NCBI RefSeq assembly: GCF_000737065.1 | Contig: NZ_AQRC01000013.1 | Span: 1 to 64,000 of the forward strand | Direction of reading: 5' to 3' | Length of the DNA stretch: 64,000 nucleotides | Source: Thioclava atlantica | GTDB taxonomy: Bacteria; Pseudomonadota; Alphaproteobacteria; Rhodobacterales; Rhodobacteraceae | In this document: piece by piece, positions 37,768 to 46,842 of the stretch | Layout of the letters: every line of letters starts with the position of its first letter | How positions within the stretch are numbered: position 1 is the stretch's first letter | Position numbers and translations under genes: made by a program | Notes under the pieces: model-generated | Told to the model about the DNA's origin: nothing | The model's input: only the letters and a program-made list of their open reading frames with translations | The model's database searches: none

Positions 37768-38480
37768 CGGGCGAGCAGATCGACGAGCCGCTGGCGCGCC
37801 TCGGGCAAGGGGCGGTCGCCCAGATCGGGAGCCATCCGCTCGCCGAGGAAGAACCCGGTCAGCCGCAGCCCCTGCACGATCTCCGTCAGGCTCGCAGGCC
37901 CCTGCCCCAGCAGGCAAAGCGGCAGCGGCAGGAGTTTCGGCGCCCATTCCCCTGCGCCCGCGCGGCTGACCGCCCGGCCCGAACGGGGACTGACATAGGC
38001 CAGATCGTCGCGCGATCCGGTGACCGCGCACGAGCCCAGATCAAGCCCGTAGCCCATCTCCTCCAGCAGCCCCAGCTCCCAGCGAAGATAGCCCGGCACC
38101 CAGTCTCCGCCCTCCGCCAGCGCATCGAACAGCCGCTCGGACGAGGCGAACAGGCTCTCATGCGGTTCGCGCTCGGGCAGAGTGAAACGCAACAGCGCGC
38201 AGACCGCGTTGAGCCCCGCCAGCGCGGTGCGATCCGACAGGATCACCGCCCGGCTCTGCAAAGGTTCGAGCGTGTAACTTCCCAGGTGATCTTCCAGCCG
38301 CGCGCGCCAGGCCGCGCTGACGCGATTTCCCGGCTGCAGGATGCCCGCCATCTTGCGCGACGCACCGCCGCGCACCACGCCGGCATGACGCCCATGCCCC
38401 GCGGTGAACAGCTCGACGATCATCGAGCTTTCTCCATGCGGGCGCGCGGAGAGGATCGTGCCGTGGTCCTGCCAGTCCAT
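37758..38480 (-). CDS. recO: DNA repair protein RecO
   Basis: 240 residues. The N-terminal OB-fold ([20 protein letters not shown]) and the helical C-terminal domain ([20 protein letters not shown], then [20 protein letters not shown]) match RecO. RecO loads RecA at gapped DNA together with RecR. The C-terminal Cys motif of many RecO proteins is reduced to one Cys. An upstream ATG at 38516 would add 12 residues; I prefer 38480 because MDWxxxG is the family N-terminus, although the ribosome site is weak. It belongs to the rnc-era-recO neighbourhood, separated here by a gene on the opposite strand. Confidence 0.88.
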   Translation of the reverse strand: MDWQDHGTILSARPHGESSMIVELFTAGHGRHAGVVRGGASRKMAGILQPGNRVSAAWRARLEDHLGSYTLEPLQSRAVILSDRTALAGLNAVCALLRFTLPEREPHESLFASSERLFDALAEGGDWVPGYLRWELGLLEEMGYGLDLGSCAVTGSRDDLAYVSPRSGRAVSRAGAGEWAPKLLPLPLCLLGQGPASLTEIVQGLRLTGFFLGERMAPDLGDRPLPEARQRLVDLLARQG

Positions 38481-38566
38481 GACCGCGACTATCGGCGCGG
38501 TGACGTTGCGGCGCAAGCCGCTTCGTGAGTTGCGCGCCCGGCCCCCTCGGCCCTAGCGTTCCGGCC

Positions 38567-39190
38567 ATGACGCGCGCCTCTTTCACCTTCGCCTCTCTCA
38601 TCGCCCTGGTCGAGCTCACGGCCTTCGGGGCGAGTTTCGCCAACAATCTGGAGATCCATCCCCATGCCGCGGTCCCGCTGGGGATCCTGTGGCTGATGTT
38701 TCGCTATTTCACGATCTGGACGAACAGCCTGATGGGTCTCGCCTTCGGCTACATGGTCTGGACGCGGCGCATGATCGGGCAGGGCTGGCTTGCGGCACTC
38801 ATGCTCTGGATCATTATCGTCGGGGCTGTCTACCATCTGCTTCTGGCGGGCGACACGCCGCTGCACGGGCTCGATTGGCTCTCGAACCTGCTCTATCACA
38901 CGGTGGCTCCCGTACTGGTGCCGGTCTGGTGGCTGGCTTTCGCGCCGAAACGCGCGTTGCAGCAGCAGCACGCGGCGCTGTGGCTGGCCTGGCCGCTCGT
39001 CTATCTGGTCTATGCGGTCATTCGCGGGCTCGAGACCGGCTTCTACCCCTATTTCTTCCTCGACCTGTCGAAGCTGGGATGGGGCGGGCTGGCGTTGTGG
39101 TGCGCGAAGTTCCTCATCGCCTTCTGGATCGGCGGGTTGGTGATCGTGGCGCTCGGGCGCGGTCTGGCACGGATCGGCCTCAGCCGCTGA
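38567..39190 (+). CDS. Pr6Pr-family membrane protein
   Basis: 207 residues with six predicted membrane helices; conserved His and Trp residues lie in GAVYHLLLAGDTPLHGLDWL and LYHTVAPVLVPVWWLAF. This matches the Pr6Pr (FAR-17a/AIG1-like) family of bacterial integral membrane proteins. Eukaryotic relatives are lipid hydrolases, but I would not transfer that function. The gene lies opposite to its neighbours: divergent from recO (86 bp apart) and overlapping the 3' end of the DUF1491 gene by 11 bp. Function unknown. Confidence 0.75.
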   Translation: MTRASFTFASLIALVELTAFGASFANNLEIHPHAAVPLGILWLMFRYFTIWTNSLMGLAFGYMVWTRRMIGQGWLAALMLWIIIVGAVYHLLLAGDTPLHGLDWLSNLLYHTVAPVLVPVWWLAFAPKRALQQQHAALWLAWPLVYLVYAVIRGLETGFYPYFFLDLSKLGWGGLALWCAKFLIAFWIGGLVIVALGRGLARIGLSR

Positions 39191-39518
39191 GCCCCTCCTC
39201 GTCGAGCAGCGTGCGCCCGTCGCGGCTCTCGATCTCGACGACCCAGAGATCGGGGTCGAAGCTCAGCTGCTTGCGGATGCTCGCATCGACCTCGGCCTCG
39301 GGCCCGTCATGGAGCAGCATCCACGCGCTCTTGCCCGTCATCAGATCGGCGCGGCGTTCGTAACTCTGCGCGGTACCGTCGAGGCGCGCGCATTTTACCA
39401 TCACCGCGCCGGAACTCGCCTGACCGCGCGCGGTGATATAGGCAGGGATATTCTCCAGCTCCAGCCGCTTGACGTAGGCGCGGACCCAGACATCCGTGGC
39501 CAGACGCGCCTCGACCAT
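39180..39518 (-). CDS. DUF1491-family protein
   Basis: 112 residues. The N-terminus [20 protein letters not shown], then GAVMVKCARLDGTAQSYERR and DLWVVEIESRDGRTLLDEEG, match DUF1491. This small alphaproteobacterial family is usually encoded next to era. Function unknown; no membrane or catalytic motif is visible. Its ATG shares one base with the era stop (TGATG), so translation is coupled to era and a role linked to ribosome assembly is a reasonable guess only. Confidence 0.8.
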   Translation of the reverse strand: MVEARLATDVWVRAYVKRLELENIPAYITARGQASSGAVMVKCARLDGTAQSYERRADLMTGKSAWMLLHDGPEAEVDASIRKQLSFDPDLWVVEIESRDGRTLLDEEGLSG

Positions 39519-40429
39519 CACTTGCTGTCCTTGAAATCCAGCCCCATCTCGGAATAGCGCTCGGCTTCCTCGAGCCAGCCCGGCCGCACCTTCACCTGCA
39601 AGAACAGGTGCACGGGCCGTTCGAGAAACGCGCTGATCTCCTCGCGCGCGGCCTTGGAGATGCCCTTGATGGTCTCACCACCCTTGCCGAGGATGATCCC
39701 CTTGTGACCGTCACGCGCCACATAGATCACCTGGTCGATCCGGGTCGAGCCGTCCTTGCGGTCCTCCCAGCTCTCGGTCTCGACCGTGAGCTGATAGGGA
39801 AGCTCCTCGTGTAGGCGCAGCGTCAGCTTCTCGCGGGTGATCTCCGCCGCGATCATCCGCAGCGGCAGATCGGCGATCTGGTCCTCGGGATAGAGCCACG
39901 GGCCCTCCGGCATCTCGCCCGCAAGCCATGCCTTGAGATCGGCCACGCCATAACCACGCTCGGCCGAGATCATGAAGGTATGCGTGAACTCGAATTCCTC
40001 GTTCAGCCGAGCGGTCAGGCCCAGAAGCTCCTCGGATTTCACCTTGTCGATCTTGTTGATCGCGAGCGCCACCGGCTGCGTGCCCTCGCGCTCCTTGAGC
40101 GCATCGAGGATCGCGCGCACGCCCGGCGTGAGACCGCGATGCGCCTCGACCAGCAGAACGATCAGATCGGCATCGGCCGCGCCCCCCCAGGCCGCGTTGA
40201 CCATCGCCCGGTCGAGCCGGCGCCGCGGCCGGAAGATGCCGGGCGTGTCGACGAAGACGATCTGGCTGTCGCCCTCCATCGCCACGCCGCGGATGCGCGC
40301 GCGGGTGGTCTGCACCTTGTGGGTGACGATCGAGACCTTCGCCCCGACCATCGCATTTAGAAGGGTGGATTTGCCGGCATTCGGTTCGCCGATCAGCGCC
40401 ACGAAACCGGCGCGGGTTGTACTCGTCAT
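39518..40429 (-). CDS. era: GTPase Era
   Basis: 303 residues. G-domain motifs: G1 [10 protein letters not shown] (14-23), G3 [12 protein letters not shown]4 NKIDK. The C-terminal KH domain (about 210-290) has the family stretch [20 protein letters not shown]. Era binds the 3' end of 16S rRNA during 30S maturation. The ATG overlaps the rnc stop (ATGA) and the stop overlaps the DUF1491 start, so lepB-rnc-era-DUF1491 form a tightly coupled set. Confidence 0.95.
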   Translation of the reverse strand: MTSTTRAGFVALIGEPNAGKSTLLNAMVGAKVSIVTHKVQTTRARIRGVAMEGDSQIVFVDTPGIFRPRRRLDRAMVNAAWGGAADADLIVLLVEAHRGLTPGVRAILDALKEREGTQPVALAINKIDKVKSEELLGLTARLNEEFEFTHTFMISAERGYGVADLKAWLAGEMPEGPWLYPEDQIADLPLRMIAAEITREKLTLRLHEELPYQLTVETESWEDRKDGSTRIDQVIYVARDGHKGIILGKGGETIKGISKAAREEISAFLERPVHLFLQVKVRPGWLEEAERYSEMGLDFKDSK

Positions 40430-41118
40430 ATGCGCTCCTCGAGCCGCGCCAGCAAAGCCTTGGCCGCGGCCATTTCGCCCTGTCGCTTGGAGCCCGCCTG
40501 CGCGCTCTCATGCGCGCCGTTCTCCAGCCGGACCTCTATGGTGAATTTCGGGGCATGGTCGGGCCCCTGCCGAGCGGTGATCTCGTAGGAGGGCGGCGGC
40601 AGGCCGCGCGCCTGCGCCCATTCCTGCAGCGCGGTCTTGGGGTCGCGGGCATCTTCCTCGACGGTCTTGAGCCGCTCCGCCCAGAGCCGCAGCACCAGGT
40701 CCCGCGCCGCCTCGAACCCGGCATCGAGATAGACGGCGGCGATCACCGCCTCCATCGCATCGCCCAGAAGCGCCATCTTGCGCCGCCCGCCGCTCATCAT
40801 CTCGGACCGGCCGAGCTTGAGCACCGCGCCGAGGTCGATCTGGCGCGCGATATCGGCGCAGGTTTCCTTGCGCACCAGCGCGTTGAAACGCGGCGCCATC
40901 TGCCCTTCCGAGGCCGCCTTGTCGGCAAGGAACAGCGCCTCGGCCATCACCAGGCCGAGGACGCGATCCCCGAGAAATTCGAGCCGCTGGTTGTCGGGCC
41001 GGGTCGGCGTCGAGATCGACGAATGGGTGAGCGCGCGCAGCAGGAGTTCGGGGCGGGAAAAGCGATGCCCCAACCGGCCCTCGAATGCCTTGATCTCCGC
41101 GCTCAGTTTCAACGTCAA
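40426..41118 (-). CDS. rnc: Ribonuclease III
   Basis: 230 residues. The catalytic signature [20 protein letters not shown] and the second acidic site [20 protein letters not shown] lie in the nuclease domain. A dsRNA-binding domain follows from about residue 155 ([20 protein letters not shown]). It processes rRNA precursors and cuts double-stranded RNA. The start is a TTG at 41118 that overlaps the lepB stop as TTGA, with AAGG 7 bp upstream; no in-frame ATG is suitable. The rare start may keep expression low. Confidence 0.93.
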   Translation of the reverse strand: MTLKLSAEIKAFEGRLGHRFSRPELLLRALTHSSISTPTRPDNQRLEFLGDRVLGLVMAEALFLADKAASEGQMAPRFNALVRKETCADIARQIDLGAVLKLGRSEMMSGGRRKMALLGDAMEAVIAAVYLDAGFEAARDLVLRLWAERLKTVEEDARDPKTALQEWAQARGLPPPSYEITARQGPDHAPKFTIEVRLENGAHESAQAGSKRQGEMAAAKALLARLEERI

Positions 41119-41900
41119 TTGATCGCCTTGAAGAACCGGTCCGGACGCCAGGTCCAGAAGTAGAAGAGCGACCGCCCGGCCGAGGAGAACATGATCCGGT
41201 CCGCCCGGCCGATCAGGTTCTCCGCCGGCACGAAGCCGAGACCGCCCACCGATTGCGGGAAGCGGCTATCCTCGGAATTGTCGCGGTTGTCGCCCATGAA
41301 GAAATACATCCCCTCGGGCACCGTATAGACCGGCGTGTTGTCGACCGGACCGCTGTCGGTGATGTTGAGGATGTCGTGGCTCACCCCGTTGGGCAGCGTT
41401 TCGGTGAAGCGCTCCTTGACGCAGGTATCGCCCATGCCGACCGGCGCGTTGGTGCAGCGCGGCAGCAGGCCCTGCGGACCTTGCGGCGCCATCACTTCCT
41501 TGAACTCGCCCGCGGGCTGCATGTCCACCGGCTTGCCGTTGATCTGCAGCACGCCGTTGATCATCTGGATCTTGTCGCCCGGCAGACCGATCAGGCGCTT
41601 GATGAAATCGACGTCCTTGCTCGGGTGGCGGAACACCACCACGTCGCCACGCTGGGGCGGGGTGAACAGGATCCGGCCCGGGATCGGGCAGGCCGAGAAG
41701 GGGCAGGAATAGCGTGAATAGCCGTAAGCCATCTTGTTGACGAAGAGGAAATCGCCGATCAGCAGCGTATCCTTCATCGAACCGGAGGGAATCCAGAAGG
41801 GCTGGAAGAAGAGCGTCCGGAAAACCCCCGCGATCAGAAGCGCCCAGAAGATCGTCTTGATCGTGTCGAGGATACCGCCCTCGCTGTCTTTCTTTGCCAT
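41115..41900 (-). CDS. lepB: Signal peptidase I
   Basis: 261 residues, inner-membrane. One N-terminal helix (about 12-32) leads into the active-site Ser41 in [17 protein letters not shown]. Lys101 sits in [13 protein letters not shown], and [14 protein letters not shown] is the box E motif. It removes signal peptides from exported proteins (for example HtrA and FrcB here). I use the ATG at 41900 (MAKKDSEGG); an upstream codon at 41936 has no better support. It lies 56 bp after acpS and overlaps rnc. Confidence 0.93.
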   Translation of the reverse strand: MAKKDSEGGILDTIKTIFWALLIAGVFRTLFFQPFWIPSGSMKDTLLIGDFLFVNKMAYGYSRYSCPFSACPIPGRILFTPPQRGDVVVFRHPSKDVDFIKRLIGLPGDKIQMINGVLQINGKPVDMQPAGEFKEVMAPQGPQGLLPRCTNAPVGMGDTCVKERFTETLPNGVSHDILNITDSGPVDNTPVYTVPEGMYFFMGDNRDNSEDSRFPQSVGGLGFVPAENLIGRADRIMFSSAGRSLFYFWTWRPDRFFKAIN

Positions 41901-41956
41901 CTGCCCCAGTCCTGCCTCTGAAAATCCCGCCCTCAATACGCGGCCTCACGCCCGAG

Positions 41957-42358
41957 TCAAGAAAGCTTGCGGGCCTCGATCACCACGAAGGCCTGTGCCC
42001 AGGGGTGATCGTCCGTGAGCGTGACATGGATGATCGCCTCGTAACCCTCTGGCGTCATGTCCTTTAACCGGTCCGCAGCCCATCCCGTGAGCTGCATGAC
42101 CGGCTGCCCCGTTGGCAGATTCGTGACCGCCATATCACGCCAGGCGATGCCCATCCGCAGCCCCGTCCCGAGCGCCTTGGAACAGGCCTCTTTCGCAGCC
42201 CATCGCTTGGCATAGGTGCCTGCCACATCGCGGCGCCGCTCGGCCTTGCGCTGCTCGGTCTCGGTGAAGACCCGGTTGCGGAACCGGTCGCCAAAGCGTT
42301 CGAGCGTGCGCTCGATCCGCTCGATATTCGCGAGGTCCGTGCCGATACCGAGGATCAT
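41957..42358 (-). CDS. acpS: Holo-[acyl-carrier-protein] synthase
   Basis: 133 residues. [20 protein letters not shown] carries the magnesium-binding Asp8, and [17 protein letters not shown] carries the conserved Glu-Ala-Lys motif of AcpS-type phosphopantetheinyl transferases. It attaches 4'-phosphopantetheine from CoA to acyl carrier protein. The start at 42358 follows pdxJ by 4 bp, with GGAG inside the pdxJ end. The pdxJ-acpS pair is widely conserved. Confidence 0.92.
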   Translation of the reverse strand: MILGIGTDLANIERIERTLERFGDRFRNRVFTETEQRKAERRRDVAGTYAKRWAAKEACSKALGTGLRMGIAWRDMAVTNLPTGQPVMQLTGWAADRLKDMTPEGYEAIIHVTLTDDHPWAQAFVVIEARKLS

Positions 42359-42362
42359 CCCG

Positions 42363-43106
42363 TCAGCTCCGCGCCGCATCCATCAGCTTGCGCATATGCT
42401 GGATCGCGGGGCCGAGGCCCACGAAGATCGCCTCGGCGATCAGGAAATGGCCGATGTTCAATTCGCGCACCTGCTTCATCGCGGCGATTGGCTCGACGGT
42501 TTCATAAGTCAGCCCGTGACCCGCATGCACCTCGAGCCCGAGGCTGTCGGCATAGGCGGCGCCGGCCTGCAACGCCTCCAGCTCGGCATCGCGCGCGGCG
42601 AAATTGCCCTCGTAGTGGGTGTCGCAATAATGGCCGGTATGCAGTTCCACCACCTGCGCGCCGATCTTGGCCGAGGCCTCGATCTGTGCCGGGTCGTGGC
42701 CGATGAACATCGACACGCGGATGCCCGCCTCGACCAGCGGCCCTACGAAATCGGTCAGCCGTGCCACGTCGCCCGCGACGTCGAGGCCGCCCTCGGTCGT
42801 CACTTCCTGGCGCTTTTCCGGCACGATGCAGCAGGCATGGGGCACATGGCGCAGGGCGATCGCCTGCATCTCGGCGGTGGCGGCCATCTCCAGATTGAGC
42901 GGCAGGCCGATCCCCTCCATGAGCGCCTCGATATCGGCGTCGCGGATATGGCGACGATCCTCGCGCAGATGCGCGGTGATCCCGTCCGCGCCCGCCTCCT
43001 CGGCCAGCTTCGCCGCGCGCAGCGGATCGGGATAGGCCGAGCCACGGGCGTTCCGCACCGTCGCGACGTGATCGATATTCACCCCAAGACGCAAGGGTTT
43101 CGACAT
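42363..43106 (-). CDS. pdxJ: Pyridoxine 5'-phosphate synthase
   Basis: 247 residues, a TIM-barrel enzyme joining 1-deoxyxylulose-5-phosphate and 3-amino-1-hydroxyacetone phosphate in vitamin B6 synthesis. The diagnostic N-terminus [18 protein letters not shown] is followed by [38 protein letters not shown] and [23 protein letters not shown] 43106 has GGAGGCAACAG upstream. It heads the pdxJ-acpS-lepB-rnc-era run. Confidence 0.95.
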   Translation of the reverse strand: MSKPLRLGVNIDHVATVRNARGSAYPDPLRAAKLAEEAGADGITAHLREDRRHIRDADIEALMEGIGLPLNLEMAATAEMQAIALRHVPHACCIVPEKRQEVTTEGGLDVAGDVARLTDFVGPLVEAGIRVSMFIGHDPAQIEASAKIGAQVVELHTGHYCDTHYEGNFAARDAELEALQAGAAYADSLGLEVHAGHGLTYETVEPIAAMKQVRELNIGHFLIAEAIFVGLGPAIQHMRKLMDAARS

Positions 43107-43182
43107 CTGTTGCCTCCGCATGGTTGCGCGCGAGAGTATGCCTGCCCCCGGACGCGGGGAAAAGAGCGCGATTGTATCGGTT

Positions 43183-43830
43183 TCAGAACGGCACGGGCGC
43201 CGAGAAGGTCAGGTGCTTGCCGCCATCGGGATGGCGAAAGCGCAGGCTCTCGGCATGCAGCATCAGGCGCGGGAAATCGCGCGCGGGCCCCTCGGCATAA
43301 AGCGGATCGCCCAGGATCGGATGCCCGAGCTCGGCCATATGCACACGCAACTGATGGCTCCGGCCCGTGACGGGCATCAGACGCAGCCGCGTCGTGCCCT
43401 CCTCATGGCGCATGACCCGCCAGTCGGTCTGTGCGGGGCGGCCCTGTTCATGGTTCACATGCTGGCGCGGACGGTTCGGCCAATCGACGCAGAGCGGCAG
43501 ATCGACACGGCCCTCCTTTTCGGCCAGCTCCCCCCAGAGCCGCGCCTGATAGGTCTTCTTGGTCTGGCGCTTCTCGAATTGCAGACCGAGATGGCGCTGC
43601 GCATGGGGCGTGAGCGCGAAGACCATGACCCCGGACGTATCGGTATCGAGACGATGGACCAGCAGCACCTCGGGATAGATGCCGCGCAGCCGCTCGATCA
43701 GGCAGTCCGCCTTGTCCGGCCCCTTGCCGGGCACCGAAAGAAGCCCCGCCTGCTTGTCGACCACGAGGATCTCGTGATCGGCATGAAGGATGCGCGGGGC
43801 TTCCAGGGGCGGGTCGTAGACATATTCCAT
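43183..43830 (-). CDS. RluA-family pseudouridine synthase
   Basis: 215 residues. The catalytic motif HRLDTDTSGVMVFALTPHAQ has Asp62 as nucleophile, and MPVTGRSHQLRVHMAELGHP is the second conserved block. The lack of an S4 domain and the short length fit RluA (23S rRNA U746 and tRNA U32) rather than RluC/D. It is separated by 76 bp from pdxJ and reads in the same direction. The ribosome site before 43830 is weak, and a longer in-frame start cannot be excluded. Confidence 0.86.
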   Translation of the reverse strand: MEYVYDPPLEAPRILHADHEILVVDKQAGLLSVPGKGPDKADCLIERLRGIYPEVLLVHRLDTDTSGVMVFALTPHAQRHLGLQFEKRQTKKTYQARLWGELAEKEGRVDLPLCVDWPNRPRQHVNHEQGRPAQTDWRVMRHEEGTTRLRLMPVTGRSHQLRVHMAELGHPILGDPLYAEGPARDFPRLMLHAESLRFRHPDGGKHLTFSAPVPF

Positions 43831-43862
43831 GACGCGCGGGATGCACCGCCCCCGCGCGCGGG

Positions 43863-44249
43863 TCAAGCCTGTGGCGCTTGCTCGGGCCCGTCCTCGATCT
43901 CGTAATAGTCCGATTTGTCGCGTACGAAGATATGCCGTGCCGTGCGCAATCCCGTCGGCGGATCGAGAGTCCCCGCTCCGATCGAGACGTGTTCATCGCC
44001 GAATTCGCGCCAGAAAAGCGAACTGCCGCAATGCTGACAGAACCCGCGCTCCGCGGTTTCAGAAGAGCGATACCAACGCAAACCGGCCTCTCGGATGAGC
44101 GTCAGACGACCGACATCGACCGATGTAGCCGACCAGTAGTGGCCGGAGGTCTTCCGGCATTGCGAGCAATGGCAGGCAACCGAAGGGCGCATCGGCCCCT
44201 CGATCTCGTAGGCAACTGCACCGCAGAGGCAGGACCCTCGATGGATCAT
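43863..44249 (-). CDS. GFA/CENP-V-type zinc protein
   Basis: 128 residues. Zinc-binding cysteine pattern: C7-x-C9 in MIHRGSCLCGAVAYEIEG, CHCSQC around residues 26-31, and CQHCGSS later, as in the glutathione-dependent formaldehyde-activating (GFA) fold. GFA enzymes catalyse S-hydroxymethylglutathione formation, but most family members, including this one, have unproven substrates. It is the last gene after thiolase and msrC, starting 7 bp after the msrC stop, so it is probably in that operon. Confidence 0.82.
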   Translation of the reverse strand: MIHRGSCLCGAVAYEIEGPMRPSVACHCSQCRKTSGHYWSATSVDVGRLTLIREAGLRWYRSSETAERGFCQHCGSSLFWREFGDEHVSIGAGTLDPPTGLRTARHIFVRDKSDYYEIEDGPEQAPQA

Positions 44250-44256
44250 GGCCCGC

Positions 44257-44709
44257 TCACAATGCCCCGAACACGTCGCGCAGGATGGTCTCGAGCGCGT
44301 CGGCGTCCTCTTGGGTGAACGCATCGGGCTGGTCGCTGTCGATATCGAGCACCCCGATCACGCCGCGCCTGGCAAAGACCGGGATCACCAGTTCGGAACG
44401 GGTGGAACTCGAGCAGGCGATATGACCCGGGAAGGCCTCGACATCCGCCACAAGCTGGGTCTCCCCGGTGCGCGCCGCCGCCCCGCAGACCCCGCGTGCA
44501 AACGGGATCACGAGGCAGCCATGCCCGCCCTGATAGGGGCCGATCTTCAGGAGTTCCGGCTCGGTGACGCGGTAGAACCCCGTCCAGTCGAACCGGTCAT
44601 CGGCATGGTGGATCTCGCAGGCGAGCGTCGCCATCAGCGCGACCTCGTCGCTCTCGCCCTCGGTGAGCGCGGCGATCCGTTTGGCGAGCTCTGCGTAATC
44701 GACCCTCAT
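44257..44709 (-). CDS. msrC: Free methionine-R-sulfoxide reductase (GAF domain)
   Basis: 150 residues, one GAF domain. The three redox cysteines of the fRMsr family are present: Cys65 (GGHGCLVIP), Cys75 (RGVCGAA) and Cys99 (GHIACSS). Other family residues occur in FDWTGFYRVTEPELLKIGPY and VIGVLDIDSDQPDAFTQED. It repairs free oxidised methionine using thioredoxin. Its ATG overlaps the thiolase stop (ATGA), an unexpected coupling of a repair enzyme to acyl-CoA metabolism. Confidence 0.9.
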   Translation of the reverse strand: MRVDYAELAKRIAALTEGESDEVALMATLACEIHHADDRFDWTGFYRVTEPELLKIGPYQGGHGCLVIPFARGVCGAAARTGETQLVADVEAFPGHIACSSSTRSELVIPVFARRGVIGVLDIDSDQPDAFTQEDADALETILRDVFGAL

Positions 44710-45884
44710 GGACGTTCGATGGCGATGGCCGTGCCCTCGCCCCCCCCGATGCAGATCGCGGCGATCCCCCGCTTGAGCCCGCGCGTCTCGAGCGCATTGA
44801 GAAGCGTCACCATGATCCGCGCGCCCGAAGCGCCGATCGGATGGCCGAGCGCACAGGCGCCGCCATTCACGTTGACCTTGTCATGCGGCACGCCAAGCTT
44901 GTGCATGAAGGCCATCGGCACCACGGCGAAGGCCTCGTTCACTTCCCACAGATCGACATCCTCGACCGACCAGCCCAGTTTCTTCAGAAGCTTCTCGGCC
45001 GCCGGAACCGGCGCGGTCGGGAAATCGGCCGGCGCCTGCGCATGGCTCGCATGCCCCAGGATCCGTGCGCGGATCGGAAGCCCCTCGGCCTCGGCCACGC
45101 TTTCGGAAGCCAGCACCAGTGCCGCCGCCCCGTCGGAGATCGACGAACTGTTCGCCGCGGTCACCGTCCCGTCCTTGCGGAAGGCAGGCTTGAGATGCGG
45201 GATCTTCTCGGGGCGCGCATTGCCGGGCTGTTCGTCGGTATCCACGACGCTCTCGCCCTTGCGGGTCTTCACCGTCACCGCCGCGACCTCTCCTTCGAAA
45301 GCCCCGCTCTTCTGCGCCTCGAGCGCGCGCGACAACGAGGCCAGCGCATAGTCGTCCTGCGCCTCGCGGGTGAACTGGAAAGCCTGCGCGCAATCCTCGG
45401 CGAAGGTGCCCATCAGGCGGCCCTTGTCATAGGCATCTTCCAGCCCGTCGAGGAACATGTGATCGAGCGCCTGCGCATGGCCGAGCCGCGCACCCGAGCG
45501 CATCTTGGGCAGCATGTAGGGCGCGTTGGTCATGCTCTCCATGCCGCCTGCGACCATCACCCCTGTCTGGCCAAGCGCGATCTGGTCGAAGGCCATCATC
45601 GCCGCCTTCATCCCCGAGCCGCACATCTTGTTGAGCGTCGTCGCCGGCACCTCTTCGCCCAGGCCCGCCGCGAACCCGGCCTGCCGCGCGGGGGCCTGCC
45701 CCTGCCCCGCCGGCAGCACGCAGCCCATCAGCAACTCCTCTACGCGGGCCGGCGCGATGCCTGCACCGCTCAGCGCCGCGCGGATCGCCGTTCCGCCAAG
45801 TTCCGATGCCGTCACCTCCGAGAAGACGCCCTGCATCCCGCCCATCGGCGTCCGGGCCGCGCCCGCGATCACCACCTTTTCCAT
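44706..45884 (-). CDS. Acetyl-CoA acetyltransferase (thiolase)
   Basis: 392 residues. Active residues: Cys88 in TTLNKMCGSGMKAAMMAFDQ, the His/Asn block in VNEAFAVVPMAFMHKLGV, and the C-terminal Cys-His motif in VNVNGGACALGHPIGASGAR. The length and QGQAPARQA match biosynthetic PhaA/AtoB-type thiolases that condense two acetyl-CoA to acetoacetyl-CoA. The product would feed the hydroxybutyryl-CoA dehydrogenase encoded at 17943. ATG 45884 has a very good site (GGGAGGTGAGC). It leads a three-gene operon with msrC and the GFA protein. Confidence 0.92.
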   Translation of the reverse strand: MEKVVIAGAARTPMGGMQGVFSEVTASELGGTAIRAALSGAGIAPARVEELLMGCVLPAGQGQAPARQAGFAAGLGEEVPATTLNKMCGSGMKAAMMAFDQIALGQTGVMVAGGMESMTNAPYMLPKMRSGARLGHAQALDHMFLDGLEDAYDKGRLMGTFAEDCAQAFQFTREAQDDYALASLSRALEAQKSGAFEGEVAAVTVKTRKGESVVDTDEQPGNARPEKIPHLKPAFRKDGTVTAANSSSISDGAAALVLASESVAEAEGLPIRARILGHASHAQAPADFPTAPVPAAEKLLKKLGWSVEDVDLWEVNEAFAVVPMAFMHKLGVPHDKVNVNGGACALGHPIGASGARIMVTLLNALETRGLKRGIAAICIGGGEGTAIAIERP

Positions 45885-45974
45885 GCTCACCTCCCGATAA
45901 TCTGCCACACGGATACCGAATGGTAAGTATTGGCGTCTAGCCTCCTGAGAAATTTCTCTGTGCCGGAGGCGATC

Positions 45975-46319
45975 ATGAACCTGTCCGCAGAACACCGCGA
46001 AGGCGTGCTCGTCGTCCATCTCGCGGAACCACGCCTCGACGCGGCCATCGCCATTCGGTTCAAGGAAAGGATGCGCGAAATCGCGGATCAGCCGGGCACA
46101 CGGGTGCTGATCGAGATGTCGAAGGTGGAATTTCTCGACAGTTCCGGGCTCGGCGCGGTGGTGGCGGTGATGAAATCGCTCGCTCCCGATCGGCAGCTCG
46201 AACTCTGCGCGCTCACCCCGAATGTCGAGAAGGTCTTTCGACTGACCCGCATGGATTCCGTCCTCTCGCTGCATCCCGATCTCGAGACGGCGCTTGGAAA
46301 AGGCCGCAAATATGCCTGA
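45975..46319 (+). CDS. Anti-sigma-factor antagonist (STAS domain)
   Basis: 114 residues, a single STAS domain. LDSSGLGAVVAVMKSLAPDR holds the serine normally phosphorylated by the partner kinase. MNLSAEHREGVLVVHLAEPR gives the typical first strand. In partner-switching modules (RsbV/SpoIIAA type) the unphosphorylated form binds and frees the anti-sigma kinase. The gene has CCGGAGG upstream and overlaps the next gene by 8 bp. A matching phosphatase and sigma factor are not in the window. Confidence 0.9.
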   Translation: MNLSAEHREGVLVVHLAEPRLDAAIAIRFKERMREIADQPGTRVLIEMSKVEFLDSSGLGAVVAVMKSLAPDRQLELCALTPNVEKVFRLTRMDSVLSLHPDLETALGKGRKYA

Positions 46320-46815
46320 GCGCTCCTTCTTCTCCTCCCCCGCGCGCATGGCGAAATCATCGGGAGAGGCCAGGATCTTCCATCACAGCTTTCCGGCCAC
46401 GCCAATCGCCGTGCGCGACGCGCTGCGCGCGGCGCTTGCGCGTTTCGTCAGGGTGATGAGCGAGGAGGAGGCCGGGACGCTGGAACTCATCCTCGCCGAG
46501 ATCCTTAACAACGTGGTGGAGCACAGCTATGGCGAGGCGGAGGAAGGCTCCATCACCCTCTCGATCGTGCGCGACGCACAGGGGCTGAGCTGCTCGGTCA
46601 GCGACGATGGCATCGCGCTGCCGATGGCGTGTCTGAACACGGGGGAGCCGGAGAGCCTGACCAGGCCCGATCCCGCCGCACTTCCCGAAGGCGGATTCGG
46701 CTGGTTCCTGATCCGCGACCTCGCGACCGAACTGGGCTATCGGCGAGAGGGCGAGCGCAATCTTCTGGCCTTCCGTCTGCCGCTTGCCCCCTTGGAGGAC
46801 CGCAAGGCGGGCTGA
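46312..46815 (+). CDS. Anti-sigma regulatory factor, RsbW-type HATPase
   Basis: 167 residues with a GHKL-type ATP-binding domain. The N-box is ELILAEILNNVVEHSYG and a G1-like box appears as SVSDDGIALPM. GGFGWFLIRDLATELGYRRE is the typical C-terminal block of serine kinases that phosphorylate STAS partners. ATG 46312 lies inside the STAS gene end with AAAAGG upstream; an ATG at 46294 is less likely. The pair would form a partner-switching switch with a target not encoded here. Confidence 0.87.
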   Translation: MPERSFFSSPARMAKSSGEARIFHHSFPATPIAVRDALRAALARFVRVMSEEEAGTLELILAEILNNVVEHSYGEAEEGSITLSIVRDAQGLSCSVSDDGIALPMACLNTGEPESLTRPDPAALPEGGFGWFLIRDLATELGYRREGERNLLAFRLPLAPLEDRKAG

Positions 46816-46842
46816 AAAGGAGGGAGACGGCCGAATGCCCGC

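Noticed and set aside
34396-38031. A 1211-codon open frame on the minus strand, the longest in the window, antisense to mcd, the SDR reductase and an acetyltransferase.
   Set aside because: It is not related to any protein I recognise, has an Arg/His/Gly-rich composition typical of shadow frames in GC-rich DNA, and runs across several well-supported genes with different start and stop signals.
43140-43160. CCCC-GGACGC-GGGG followed by AAAA between pdxJ and the RluA gene.
   Set aside because: The run of A residues is on the wrong side for termination of either neighbour.
45885-46349. Possible N-terminal extension of the thiolase across the STAS gene.
   Set aside because: The strong ribosome site and the family N-terminus set the start at 45884. 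The extension is the antisense frame of the STAS gene.
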